This document shows positions 1 through 8,100 of a stretch of 61,785 nt of DNA, piece by piece (within the stretch, counting starts at the first letter, position 1; every line of letters begins with the position of its first letter). The DNA lies in assembly GCA_944389885.1 (NCBI GenBank), contig CALXNZ010000014.1, forward strand, positions 1 through 61,785, given 5' to 3'. Made by a program: the position numbers and the translations under genes. The DNA is from an uncultured Opitutales bacterium (lineage in GTDB: Bacteria; Verrucomicrobiota; Verrucomicrobiia; Opitutales; Intestinicryptomonadaceae). Under the pieces are notes generated by a model. The model saw only the letters and a list, made by a program, of their open reading frames with translations. It was not told the origin of the DNA and ran no database searches.

Positions 1-104
1 ATTGGGCATTGTAGAACATTTTTTATTCTCTTTGCCCTCTTTTTTTTCTCCCATTCCACAATCTTTGACGTAGAGCGGATTTTTCGCCCGCTGCGGCCTC
101 TTTT

Positions 105-1178
105 TTGCGATGCGAGTTCTTTGGTTATCGGGTTGCGGATCTACTTTTGACACTGTCGGTCTTGATACTGGTATGGCTATTGCAACACTACCTTGTTCCG
201 GTGGCTTTCAACCTGTTTTTATGGCGTTCCCTAAAAGTTCCGGATTCCGATAGAAAATCCGGGAAATATCTGCTATCAAGATTGCAGTCGCCACTGAGAT
301 GGCTGCTTATGACCACTGCGCTGTATGTAGCATTGGCGCTTTTATTGCATAATCCAAAGATTTTCGGGTATGTGGGGCGGCTGATAATAGGGACTGATAT
401 TTGTATAGCGTTTTGGGCCCTAACCATATTCATAGACGCGATATTTGGCATATTTAGCCAGAAGTTGGATATTCGATTCGCCGCGACGCGCAATCTTATG
501 GATATGGGGAGGAAGCTTGTAAAGTACTTTGTCCTTGCAATATGCGCGCTTGTGGTAATGGATAGTTTCGGCGTGAACATAAACGCCATAATTGCCTCAA
601 TGGGCATAGGCGGCGCGGCTTTGGCCTTTGCGTCTAAAGATACGATAGCAAATTTTTTTGGATCGGTGTCGCTGATAGCCGACAAGCCTTTTGTAGTGGG
701 GGATTGGATAATTTCCGACGGGGCCGAAGGAATAGTAGAAACCGTCGGATTGCGCTCGACCCGCGTGCGGGGTTTCGATAAAAGCGTCATTACAATACCA
801 AATTCAAAACTCGCAGATGCTGTCATTCAAAACCATTCCAAGCGCACTATGCGGAAGTCGGCTTTTACAATAGGCCTCACATATTCCACAACTCCGCAAA
901 AAATGAAGCAGCTACTCGAGGATATTCGGGAGCTATTGAAAAATAATCCGGACGTGGACAACGGAGTTATTCGAGTTAATTTTACCGGATTCGGAGATTC
1001 CTCACTCAACGTTTCGATAGTATTCTATACTTATGTATTGAACACATCTCAATATCTTAACGTTATGGATAATATTTATCTTGAAATCATGGAGGCGGTG
1101 GACAAACTCGGCTTGTCTTTCGCATTTCCGTCTCAATCCGTATATTTGGAAAATGTGTCGGAGTTGAAAAATTGTTAA
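105..1178 (+). CDS. MscS-family mechanosensitive channel
   Basis: Small-conductance mechanosensitive channel family protein of the inner membrane, releasing solutes on hypo-osmotic shock. About 357 aa. Hydrophobic segments lie near residues 10-30, 60-80, 90-115 and 140-160. They are followed by the typical MscS pore helix and beta domain, seen as MGIGGAALAFASKDTIANFF and then DKPFVVGDWI and a VRGFDKSVITIPNSKLAD stretch. A soluble C-terminal alpha/beta domain follows, ending normally. The first usable codon is a TTG at 105; the frame is closed at 66-68 (TGA), so the start is uncertain and no clear Shine-Dalgarno is visible. The 3' end touches the transposase fossil downstream. Family assignment is confident; ion specificity and gating cannot be read from the sequence. 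Confidence 0.9.
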   Translation: MRCEFFGYRVADLLLTLSVLILVWLLQHYLVPVAFNLFLWRSLKVPDSDRKSGKYLLSRLQSPLRWLLMTTALYVALALLLHNPKIFGYVGRLIIGTDICIAFWALTIFIDAIFGIFSQKLDIRFAATRNLMDMGRKLVKYFVLAICALVVMDSFGVNINAIIASMGIGGAALAFASKDTIANFFGSVSLIADKPFVVGDWIISDGAEGIVETVGLRSTRVRGFDKSVITIPNSKLADAVIQNHSKRTMRKSAFTIGLTYSTTPQKMKQLLEDIRELLKNNPDVDNGVIRVNFTGFGDSSLNVSIVFYTYVLNTSQYLNVMDNIYLEIMEAVDKLGLSFAFPSQSVYLENVSELKNC

Positions 1179-1417
1179 GTAAAAAATTAAGGAGTGAAAT
1201 ATACTTTGCACACCCATACACTTCTTACGAAAGAGGTCTCAATGAATACACAAATAGATTGTTGAGACAGTACTTTCCGAAGGGAATGGATTTGAGAAAA
1301 GCTACGGAAAGGGAACTAAAATTTGCATTGAATGAGATCAACTCTCGCCCCCGAAAGACACTAAATTGGAAAAGTCCAAGCGATTATCTTCACGAACTAA
1401 AGTGCGCCGCCCCCTAG
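1172..1417 (+). pseudogene. IS30-family transposase, C-terminal remnant
   Basis: Only the last ~80 residues of an IS30-type DDE transposase survive. The diagnostic block around residues 10-35 contains IYFAHPY, ERGLNEYTN and LLRQYFPKGMD, followed by NSRPRKTLNWKSP. The third catalytic acid, the Glu in RGLNE, is still present, but the two Asp residues and the helix-turn-helix half are gone. The open frame begins with a TTG inside the 3' end of the mscS gene, so it is not an independent gene. Its stop codon (1415-1417) sits in the middle of a 14-bp GC-rich palindrome (1409-1422). No intact inverted repeat or target duplication was seen. Confidence 0.8.
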
Positions 1418-1422
1418 GGGGC
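1409..1422. repeat. 14-bp perfect palindrome at the transposase remnant end
   Basis: GCCCCCTAGGGGGC is a perfect palindrome centred on the stop codon of the IS30 remnant. No T-tract follows, so it does not look like an intrinsic terminator. It may be part of the lost element's end or the palindromic target of the insertion; that is inference. Confidence 0.5.
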
Positions 1423-1549
1423 AATTAGTAAATGAATCAATAGCTTTAATCTTTACAAACAATCAACAATATCTAAAAACATCTACCGTCAGTTATGCAC
1501 TGGCGTTTTGAAAAAAGGTAATAAAAAAATCTAATAGAAATAAAGAAGC

Positions 1550-2656
1550 ATGATAAGAAAAATCCTACTCGCATTGTCCTTGACGGTATTTGTACTTTGT
1601 GCCGCTGAAGCTAAAATAAATCCTCTTATGCCAAAGCAAAACGCGGTGGTTTCACAACATAAAAAGCCCGTTGAGGATTTTCTGGCGGAAGCTTCCGATA
1701 AGCGGGTAAAACTTATGAGAGACGAGGATTTTAGAAAGAAACTCTCAAAAACAGCCCGGGATCCGGAACCTGTATTGTTTGTTTGGACGGCCGATTCCAA
1801 CGACGGCTTCATTCTTGAGCTATCAGAGAACAAAGATTTTAAAAATCCAATATCGGTATCCTCAAACGGCAATTCAGCGAGCGTTCCCAACCTGAAAATG
1901 GCTCGGAAGTATTTTTGGAGAGTTAAGACTTCGGACGGTTCCGACGTATCAAAAACGCGTACTTTTACAACCGCAGACGCCGCTCCGAGAATGATGACTG
2001 TGGCGGGCGTTAGAAATGTTAGAGATCTTGGCGGCAGAAAAGGGCTGAACGGCAAGCGCGTGCGTCAAAATCTAATATTCCGCGGAGCGGGCCTCAACGC
2101 AAACAGTAAAGACGGAATTAAGGCCGGGGCAAATACTATAAAGCCGGAAGGCGTAAAGTACATGAAAGATGTCTTGAAGATAAAGACGGATCTCGATCTT
2201 CGCAGTAAGAAAGAAGTCGCGGATATGTCCGGTTCGCCGCTTGGAAAAGATGTTAATTGGATAAACATATCTTCTTCCGGCTATGCGGGTTCCTTTGAAA
2301 AAGATGGCAAAGAGCGCTTTGTAAAAATGTTTAGGCTGTTTTGCGACGAGAAAAATTATCCGTTTTATGTGCATTGTATAGGCGGAGCCGACAGAACCGG
2401 TTCTTTGGCGTTTATACTCAACGCCATTCTCGGCGTTTCGGCCGACGAACTCGAAAAAGACTGGCAGGCGACTATTTTTGCCGACAGGAATATGGATTTT
2501 GTGGCGGAACCCCGCTATTTTAAGTTGGTGGAAGGCTTCGATTCTTTCGGTTCTAAAGATGAACCCTATTCTGTAAAAGTAGAAAGATATTTAAAATCCG
2601 GCGGCATAAGCGATGCCGAGATAGCCAAATTTAGAAGTATAATGCTTGAGAAATAA
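1550..2656 (+). CDS. Secreted tyrosine-protein phosphatase (Y_phosphatase3-like) with N-terminal Fn3-like domain
   Basis: Exported phosphatase, 368 aa. A signal peptide covers about residues 1-22 (hydrophobic core, then AAEAK). Residues ~75-142 look like a fibronectin-III-type beta domain (VWTADSN through YFWRVKTSDG to RTFTTADA). The C-terminal half is the catalytic domain of the IphP/Y_phosphatase3 family: VRNVRDLGGR near 154-163, RGAGL near 178 and the P-loop HCIGGADRTG with Cys276 and Arg282. These enzymes hydrolyse phosphotyrosine, phosphoserine or phosphoinositides; the substrate here is unknown. The next gene, another secreted Fn3-phosphatase, starts 18 nt after the stop, so the two probably form an operon. 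Start at the ATG at 1550 is supported by the signal peptide directly behind it. Confidence 0.88.
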   Translation: MIRKILLALSLTVFVLCAAEAKINPLMPKQNAVVSQHKKPVEDFLAEASDKRVKLMRDEDFRKKLSKTARDPEPVLFVWTADSNDGFILELSENKDFKNPISVSSNGNSASVPNLKMARKYFWRVKTSDGSDVSKTRTFTTADAAPRMMTVAGVRNVRDLGGRKGLNGKRVRQNLIFRGAGLNANSKDGIKAGANTIKPEGVKYMKDVLKIKTDLDLRSKKEVADMSGSPLGKDVNWINISSSGYAGSFEKDGKERFVKMFRLFCDEKNYPFYVHCIGGADRTGSLAFILNAILGVSADELEKDWQATIFADRNMDFVAEPRYFKLVEGFDSFGSKDEPYSVKVERYLKSGGISDAEIAKFRSIMLEK

Positions 2657-2674
2657 GTGATGAAGGAGGTAGGT

Positions 2675-3844
2675 ATGGCAAGGTTTTTGATTCCGATTTT
2701 CTTGATATTTGCAATTAATTCGGCGTCCGCCATATCTATAAAAAACGGTCCATACCTCACAAATCTTGGAGAAAATTCGGCTCAAATTGTTTGGACTACG
2801 GATTCTCCTGCCGTTTCTTGGGTTGAAATTGCCCCGGACGACGGCAGCCATTTCTACGCTTGCGAACGCAAAAAATATTTTGATTCTCCATTGGGAAAGA
2901 AACAAATAGGCTCCTTGCATCGCATAACCGTAGATGGCTTGGAAAAAGGGCGCACTTATAGATACAGAATATTCAGCAAGGAAGTTGTAAAAGTATTGCC
3001 CAACGGCAATGTCCATTATGGGGATACGGCTTCAAGCGACGTTTATAGAAAAGAGCCTTTGCGCTTCAAGACTGCGGATAATTCAATTAAGGAGCTCTCT
3101 TTCCTTGTGGTTAACGACATTCACGCCGATTATAAGCGCCTGGGAAACCTCATAAAGAACATAAAGAATTTTGATTTTCTGCTAATGAACGGCGACATGC
3201 TTAGCGATATGCGAAACCAGGAGCAGATATTTACGGGGTTCATGGATACGGTATGCGCTGCCACAAACGGAGAAATTCCAGTATTTATGGCGCGCGGCAA
3301 CCACGAGACCCGCGGCCCGTTTTCCGAAGAGTTCCTCGCTTATTTTCCGACCCCCACCGGCAAGCCATATTATTCCTTCCGCTTTGGTCCTGTATATTTT
3401 ATATTTCTTGACGGGGGAGAAGATAAGCCGGATTCGGATATTGAATATACCGATTTGGCGGATTTCGATAAATATAGAAGCGTTCAAGCCGATTGGTTGA
3501 AGGGCGTTGTGGAATCCCAAGAATTTAAATCCGCTCCGGTAAAACTGGTTATAACCCATATACCGCCTGCTGAGGGTTCTTGGCACGGGGCCATAGACGT
3601 CATGAGGAAATATCCGGAAATTTTAAACAACGCCGGCATAGATGTTATCATAAGCGGCCATCTGCATCGCCATCTTTACATTGAGGGAGGAAAAACGCCT
3701 TTTAAAATGCCCAATGTGGTCAATTCAAACATGGAGGCCGTTGAGGTACATATAGGCGCGGATTCGATAAAGTTGAGCTTTATAACTCCTGACGGGAAAA
3801 AAGCCAGAAATGATTTAGTTTTCACCCCTAATTCCGCTAAGTAG
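2675..3844 (+). CDS. Secreted metallophosphoesterase, purple acid phosphatase-like, with Fn3-type N-terminus
   Basis: Calcineurin-like phosphoesterase of 389 aa. The frame opens at GTG 2657, but a perfect AAGGAGG at 2663-2669 stands 5 nt before ATG 2675, which also begins the signal peptide, so 2675 is taken as the start. After the signal peptide a beta domain (NGPYLTNLGENSAQIVWTT) matches the N-terminal domain of purple acid phosphatases. The dinuclear metal site is complete: VVNDIHAD (DxH), MNGDMLSD (GD), ARGNHETRG (GNHE), VITHIPP and SGHLHRH (GHxH). It probably works in the periplasm or outside the cell on phosphomonoesters; the substrate is not known. Pairs with the phosphatase upstream. 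Confidence 0.9.
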   Translation: MARFLIPIFLIFAINSASAISIKNGPYLTNLGENSAQIVWTTDSPAVSWVEIAPDDGSHFYACERKKYFDSPLGKKQIGSLHRITVDGLEKGRTYRYRIFSKEVVKVLPNGNVHYGDTASSDVYRKEPLRFKTADNSIKELSFLVVNDIHADYKRLGNLIKNIKNFDFLLMNGDMLSDMRNQEQIFTGFMDTVCAATNGEIPVFMARGNHETRGPFSEEFLAYFPTPTGKPYYSFRFGPVYFIFLDGGEDKPDSDIEYTDLADFDKYRSVQADWLKGVVESQEFKSAPVKLVITHIPPAEGSWHGAIDVMRKYPEILNNAGIDVIISGHLHRHLYIEGGKTPFKMPNVVNSNMEAVEVHIGADSIKLSFITPDGKKARNDLVFTPNSAK

Positions 3845-3876
3845 GCAGGCAATATCGTAAACCTTGAGGTTTGCGG

Positions 3877-4719
3877 TCAATCTATTATTTTTAACTCAAA
3901 GCGCAACTCTTTGCGGAACATCTTGTGCAAGGCGGCGAGTATAAAAATCATGGAGCGCAGCCAGATTGGATTTGGAGATTTATTATATGCCCAATTCAAT
4001 TTCTTGCTGCTTATTCCTGCGGGAAATTTTGCGAATAGCAGCCTTACAAACTTCATTATGCGGGCATCATAACGCGTGCATAGGGAGCCGCAATTCGGAA
4101 GCGAGAGATCCTGGTTCTTTGCTGCCCATGACAGCCTCTCCTTTACAGGATTCGAGCTGAAAAGTTTTTTCGGGAATCTAAATATTGCCGAAACTATGAA
4201 TATCCCGTTTTTTTGCAGGGAACTTTTTCTGTGGGCAAGGTACAATTCCGATTTTTCGGCAAAGCAAAAATTTCCGTTGTCAAAATATTCGACAGATTCG
4301 AGAAAATCACTTATGGATTTGCCCTCGCGCGGGCCCGTTCCGGCATTCATAGCCAGCGCTCCGCCTACTTGGCATGGAGCCGAAGCCAGATAATACGGGG
4401 CGTCTCTGCCTTCCGCATACATCTTGTTCAGCAGCTCAAGCAGCTCTGTGGAGGAGGATACTTTGAACCTGTCTTCCCCTAAGCTTTCTATCATTTTGGG
4501 AAGAGAGTTTTTTATTATGAGGCTTCTTATATTCTTGCGCTTAAAAAAAATGTTGGAGCCGTTGCCGAGAACAAAAGTTGGAAGCCCTTTCTTCTTGGCG
4601 TAAGCGTACGCGGCCGAAAATGCTTGTGGGGATTTAATCTCAAAAAAGTCGCACTCGTGGTAGGTGCGAAAGCGGCTTAGGGCAGTTCCCTTGTATCTGG
4701 CGGGTTTTGCATCAGGCAT
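3877..4719 (-). CDS. murB: MurB-like UDP-N-acetylenolpyruvoylglucosamine reductase
   Basis: FAD-dependent reductase of the MurB family (280 aa), which makes UDP-MurNAc for peptidoglycan. Visible motifs: the FAD-binding LGNGSNIFF (~res 51-59), APCQVGGALAMNAGT (family PGxVGGAxxMNAG), a Ser in NCGSLC corresponding to the active-site serine region, and a C-terminal RFELKI resembling the family's terminal Glu strand. Several positions drift: PG is replaced by PC, the usual YR-S block reads HRKS, and the residues after the serine are atypical. It could be the housekeeping MurB of a divergent lineage or a paralogue. Overlaps purN upstream by 8 nt, implying co-transcription. Fold assignment is good; orthology is less certain. 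Confidence 0.75.
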   Translation of the reverse strand: MPDAKPARYKGTALSRFRTYHECDFFEIKSPQAFSAAYAYAKKKGLPTFVLGNGSNIFFKRKNIRSLIIKNSLPKMIESLGEDRFKVSSSTELLELLNKMYAEGRDAPYYLASAPCQVGGALAMNAGTGPREGKSISDFLESVEYFDNGNFCFAEKSELYLAHRKSSLQKNGIFIVSAIFRFPKKLFSSNPVKERLSWAAKNQDLSLPNCGSLCTRYDARIMKFVRLLFAKFPAGISSKKLNWAYNKSPNPIWLRSMIFILAALHKMFRKELRFELKIID

Positions 4720-5302
4720 TTTTTTGAAACTTCCCTGAACAGAAATCTGAGACGACCGAAATTAACAGGTTGTGTTCCGCCTCGTGCACTCTTGATTCAA
4801 TAGCCTGAAGAGTGTCAGAAGGAAGTATTTCGACGGCTTTTTGGGCTATGATTTTTCCCGCATCAAGCTCATTTGACACAAAATGGACAGTGCAGCCGCA
4901 TATTTTTACGCCGTATTCAAAAGCCTGTTTGATGGCGTCTTTCCCCTTAAAGGAGGGTAAAAGGCTGGGGTGTAGATTTATCATATTTCCTTGGAATGCC
5001 TCCACGAATGCAGGAGGAAGTATGCGCATAAAGCCCGCAAGCACGACGAGCTCCACATTGCGGGATTTCAAGAACTCTATATACTTTAGGCACGCCGTTT
5101 CAGAGATTTTAGCGCCTTGGTGTTCCGGAGGAATATAAACGTATTCCACCCCGTGGAGCTTGGCTTCCTCAAGGGCCGGCGCGTCAGGTTTGTCGCTTAT
5201 GAGGCATGCAAATTCTGCGTCGCGTAGGATACCGGATTCTTTCGCTTTAAATAGGGCCGCGGCATTGCTGCCTCTCCCGCTTGCTAATACTGCTATCTTC
5301 AT
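4712..5302 (-). CDS. purN: Phosphoribosylglycinamide formyltransferase
   Basis: GAR transformylase, third step of de novo purine synthesis: transfers formyl from 10-formyl-THF to GAR in the cytosol. At 196 aa it has the usual length. Visible: the N-terminal nucleotide-binding LASGRGSNA, VLAGFMRIL, the catalytic block INLHPSLLPSFKG (Asn and His) and HFVSNELDAGKII (Asp). The upstream gene's TGA overlaps its ATG (ATGA), and its own end overlaps the murB-like gene, so the three form one minus-strand transcription unit. Confidence 0.95.
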   Translation of the reverse strand: MKIAVLASGRGSNAAALFKAKESGILRDAEFACLISDKPDAPALEEAKLHGVEYVYIPPEHQGAKISETACLKYIEFLKSRNVELVVLAGFMRILPPAFVEAFQGNMINLHPSLLPSFKGKDAIKQAFEYGVKICGCTVHFVSNELDAGKIIAQKAVEILPSDTLQAIESRVHEAEHNLLISVVSDFCSGKFQKNA

Positions 5303-6012
5303 TTGTAAAAGATCGATTTGTTTATGAAAGGCACGTTTGCTTCCTTAAAGCGGGTGTCTAATTTTGAAAAAAGTTCAGAAATATTATCCACGCTTTTATC
5401 CGAATAATCTATGTTGGCATTTAAGTTCCAATACAGGGCGTCGCGGGAATTGGATATATCGCGATAGGAAATCCATTTTATCTTCACGGATACGTCGCTT
5501 AGAAAAATCGAACCGTTTTCTTCGTTTGCCGCCATTATGGGGCGTATTCCATCTATGAACTCCGAAAGATTGTATGTGTTATTATTTATGCGGATGCAGT
5601 TTAATTTTTCGATGTCCAAGGATATTGATATCAACTTTATTTTCCCGTTAAAAATCAGGTCCGAGGGCGATATTTGCATTTCAATGCGATTGGCGATTAT
5701 AAAGGGTTCGTTTTCAAAATTTAAATTTGAAGATATATTATGCACGTCGTAGGCGGAGGGGTTGTCGAGAATCACTCTGCTAATGGAGCATTTTCCGTTG
5801 TACAGATTAAAGAGTATAGAATCTGCGGACATATGAAATCCTGTTGCATCCGCGATAGCGCTTTTAAAGGCCGAAACCGCGATTAGCGAGTAGGCTGCAA
5901 AACCTATTGCGCCGATTGCGGCGGTTGTCATGATAGCGGAGAAGAGCAGGGAACCCAAACAGCCTAAAGGTTGTTCCTTAGCGAATTTAAATGCCCGATA
6001 TATAGACGACAT
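5299..6012 (-). CDS. AsmA-like inner-membrane-anchored protein
   Basis: Protein of 237 aa, not confidently identified. Residues ~15-50 form a strong membrane segment after a short basic N-terminus. The rest is predicted periplasmic and beta-rich, with alternating hydrophobic pattern (SISRVILDNPSAYDV, SPSDLIFNGKIKLISISLDIEKLNCI). This resembles the start of AsmA/DUF748-type proteins, which sit between the membranes and are linked to lipid transport or outer-membrane assembly. First gene of the unit with purN and the murB-like gene; the leader before its ATG is only ~35 nt from the htpG terminator. Function is inference from pattern only. Confidence 0.55.
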   Translation of the reverse strand: MSSIYRAFKFAKEQPLGCLGSLLFSAIMTTAAIGAIGFAAYSLIAVSAFKSAIADATGFHMSADSILFNLYNGKCSISRVILDNPSAYDVHNISSNLNFENEPFIIANRIEMQISPSDLIFNGKIKLISISLDIEKLNCIRINNNTYNLSEFIDGIRPIMAANEENGSIFLSDVSVKIKWISYRDISNSRDALYWNLNANIDYSDKSVDNISELFSKLDTRFKEANVPFINKSIFYK

Positions 6013-6049
6013 ACTTTCAAACTTTTTCTATTTGCGGGAAAATCGCAAT

Positions 6050-6088
6050 AAAAAACGCCGTCGATACAAAATAAGCGACGGCGTTTTT
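6050..6088 (-). terminator. Intrinsic terminator of htpG
   Basis: Perfect stem AACGCCGTCG / CGACGGCGTT with a 12-nt loop, flanked by A-rich and T-rich sides, so it could act in both directions. It begins ~15 nt after the htpG stop codon on the minus strand and separates htpG from the purN unit. Confidence 0.85.
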
Positions 6089-6102
6089 CAAGGAATGAAT
6101 AC

Positions 6103-7935
6103 TTAGGCTTTTATATGCGCGAGAATCTCGTTCATCCTCTTGGAAATTGAAAGCGGATTGTCGAGAATCCCAGCGGCCAAAAGCGCGTTGTCGTACAGCT
6201 GTTCAAGCACCAGCTTTGCCAGATTTTCATCGTCCTTGCGCAAACGGCAGAGATTTTTTATCACCGGGCTGCGGGGGTTTATCTCAAACTTTATTATTGG
6301 AGCGGGCATTTTTGAATCGGGATTCATCGCCCGCAGCATTGCCCGCATTTGCGGCGATATGCTGTCGGCGTTTAGCGCTGCGACAGGACTGTCCACAAGG
6401 CGTCCAGAGGTGAGAACTTCTGATATTTTTTCAGCCCCAAGCGCAGATTTTATCCATCCGCATAAAGATTCAATATCGTCTTTTGATATAGGTTCCCCCT
6501 CTTCTGCCGATTGGGGGATATCCGGCAGCTTTACGTCGGCGCTATCCGCAGGCATAAACGTCTTTCCTTCAAATTCTCCAAGACTGCCGGCTACAAACCC
6601 GTCCACTGGATCGTAGAAGTATAAAACTTCCAATCCGCGCGCTTTAAAGGCTTCCACATACGGGCCGTTCTCTATTGTTTCCCTGTCGCTTCCGGACGCG
6701 TAATATATCTCTTTCTGATCCGGCTTCATCCTTGACACATAATCTTGCAGGGAAGTAGATTTTCCGTCTTCAAATAGCGAGCTGTCAAAGCGCAGAAGTT
6801 TTGCGAGATCATTGCGGTGGTCGAAATCCATTGCAGCCCCCTCTTTTATGAATCTACCTATGCTTCCGTATATTTTTGCGTATTTTTCGGCATTCTTTGA
6901 GGCGATTTCCGACAAGTGCTTGACGAATCGTTTTAAGACGACGTTTCCAAGCTTTTTAGTAAGTCCGCTATCCTGCATGCTTTCGCGGGAAATATTAAGC
7001 GGGATATCCGAACTGTCTATTACGCCCCTGGCAAATCTCATCCATTCAGGAAACATGTCTTTTGGAGAGGCGTCTATGAGTACTTTTTTACAATACAAAC
7101 TTACTCCGCAATCTGTTTTTCCAAAACCGAGTCGTTCCGGATTCTCTGCGGGAACGTATATTAGGGCGTTTAATTCCACCGGGGCGTCGGCTTTAAAATG
7201 AAGCCAGTCTATGGGATCGGAATATGCGTGCGACTGAAATTTATAGAAGTCGCAGTATTGCTTGTCATCAAGTTCCGATTTCGATTTCAGCCAAATTGCC
7301 TGGCGGGTTTTTAGAGCCTCTCCGTTTAAAAATATCGGGAAATCCACATATGCGCTGTATTTTTCGAGAATTTCGCGTATGCGAGGGGCCTCCGAGAATT
7401 CTTTGTAATCCGGCTTCAAGGAAACTTCTATTTTTGTGCCCCGCTCCGGTTTATCGCATGGCTGAATCGTGAAATTTTCCGAGCCGTCGCAAGACCAGTG
7501 CAGGGGATCTCCGCCTTCGGATTTTGTAAAGACATCGACCTTGTCCGCCACCATGAATACGCTGTAAAAGCCTACTCCAAATTGCCCTATCAAATTTTCT
7601 CCAAGTTGGCCTTTGTTTTCCTTGAGGGCCTCGAGAAACTTCTTTGACCCGGAATGGGCGATTGTCCCCAGATTTTCAAGAAGCTCGGAGTTTGTCATGC
7701 CGACTCCGAAGTCTTCTATGGCAAAGGTGTTGGCGTCTTTATCGACGGTTATGGATATTTTTAGAGAGGATTCGTCTATCTCTTCCTTGTCGGATAATTT
7801 TTTGAAGCGGAGCTTTTCAGACGCGTCGGAGGCGTTGGAAACCAGCTCTCTGACAAAGATTTCCTTATCCGTATATAGTGAGTTTACAACTATATCCAGA
7901 ACTTGTTTTACTTCTGCTTTAAATTGGTATTCCAT
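6103..7935 (-). CDS. htpG: Molecular chaperone HtpG (Hsp90 family)
   Basis: Cytosolic ATP-dependent chaperone, 610 aa, typical for bacterial Hsp90. The frame opens 13 codons earlier (7974), but the family start is MEYQFKAEVKQVLD, so ATG 7935 is chosen. The N-terminal GHKL ATPase shows ELVSNASDASEKL, DFGVGMT and GQFGVGFYSVFMVADKV. The middle domain has LPLNISRE followed by MQDSG in place of the usual LQ. The C-terminal dimerisation region ends NPLSISKRMNEIL. A strong terminator follows. It is divergent from iorA, with 165 nt between the starts. No heat-shock inverted repeat (CIRCE) was seen there. Confidence 0.97.
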   Translation of the reverse strand: MEYQFKAEVKQVLDIVVNSLYTDKEIFVRELVSNASDASEKLRFKKLSDKEEIDESSLKISITVDKDANTFAIEDFGVGMTNSELLENLGTIAHSGSKKFLEALKENKGQLGENLIGQFGVGFYSVFMVADKVDVFTKSEGGDPLHWSCDGSENFTIQPCDKPERGTKIEVSLKPDYKEFSEAPRIREILEKYSAYVDFPIFLNGEALKTRQAIWLKSKSELDDKQYCDFYKFQSHAYSDPIDWLHFKADAPVELNALIYVPAENPERLGFGKTDCGVSLYCKKVLIDASPKDMFPEWMRFARGVIDSSDIPLNISRESMQDSGLTKKLGNVVLKRFVKHLSEIASKNAEKYAKIYGSIGRFIKEGAAMDFDHRNDLAKLLRFDSSLFEDGKSTSLQDYVSRMKPDQKEIYYASGSDRETIENGPYVEAFKARGLEVLYFYDPVDGFVAGSLGEFEGKTFMPADSADVKLPDIPQSAEEGEPISKDDIESLCGWIKSALGAEKISEVLTSGRLVDSPVAALNADSISPQMRAMLRAMNPDSKMPAPIIKFEINPRSPVIKNLCRLRKDDENLAKLVLEQLYDNALLAAGILDNPLSISKRMNEILAHIKA

Positions 7936-8100
7936 ATTCTTCACTAATTCTGTCAGTCGAAAATAATCGCGCAATTTTGCAAAAAGTTAAGGCGCGGGCA
8001 AACTATTTTTACTCTTTCAAAGCTTTTTAATTTCGACTCCAAAAAGCTAAAGGGAAATTTAGTGTTGCAGATTTGCATGCGTTTTTATTCAATTTAACCC

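Noticed and set aside
8021-8048. AGCTTTTT / AAAAAGCT inverted repeat before iorA as an operator
   Set aside because: Low-complexity A/T arms; expected by chance in this AT-rich spacer.
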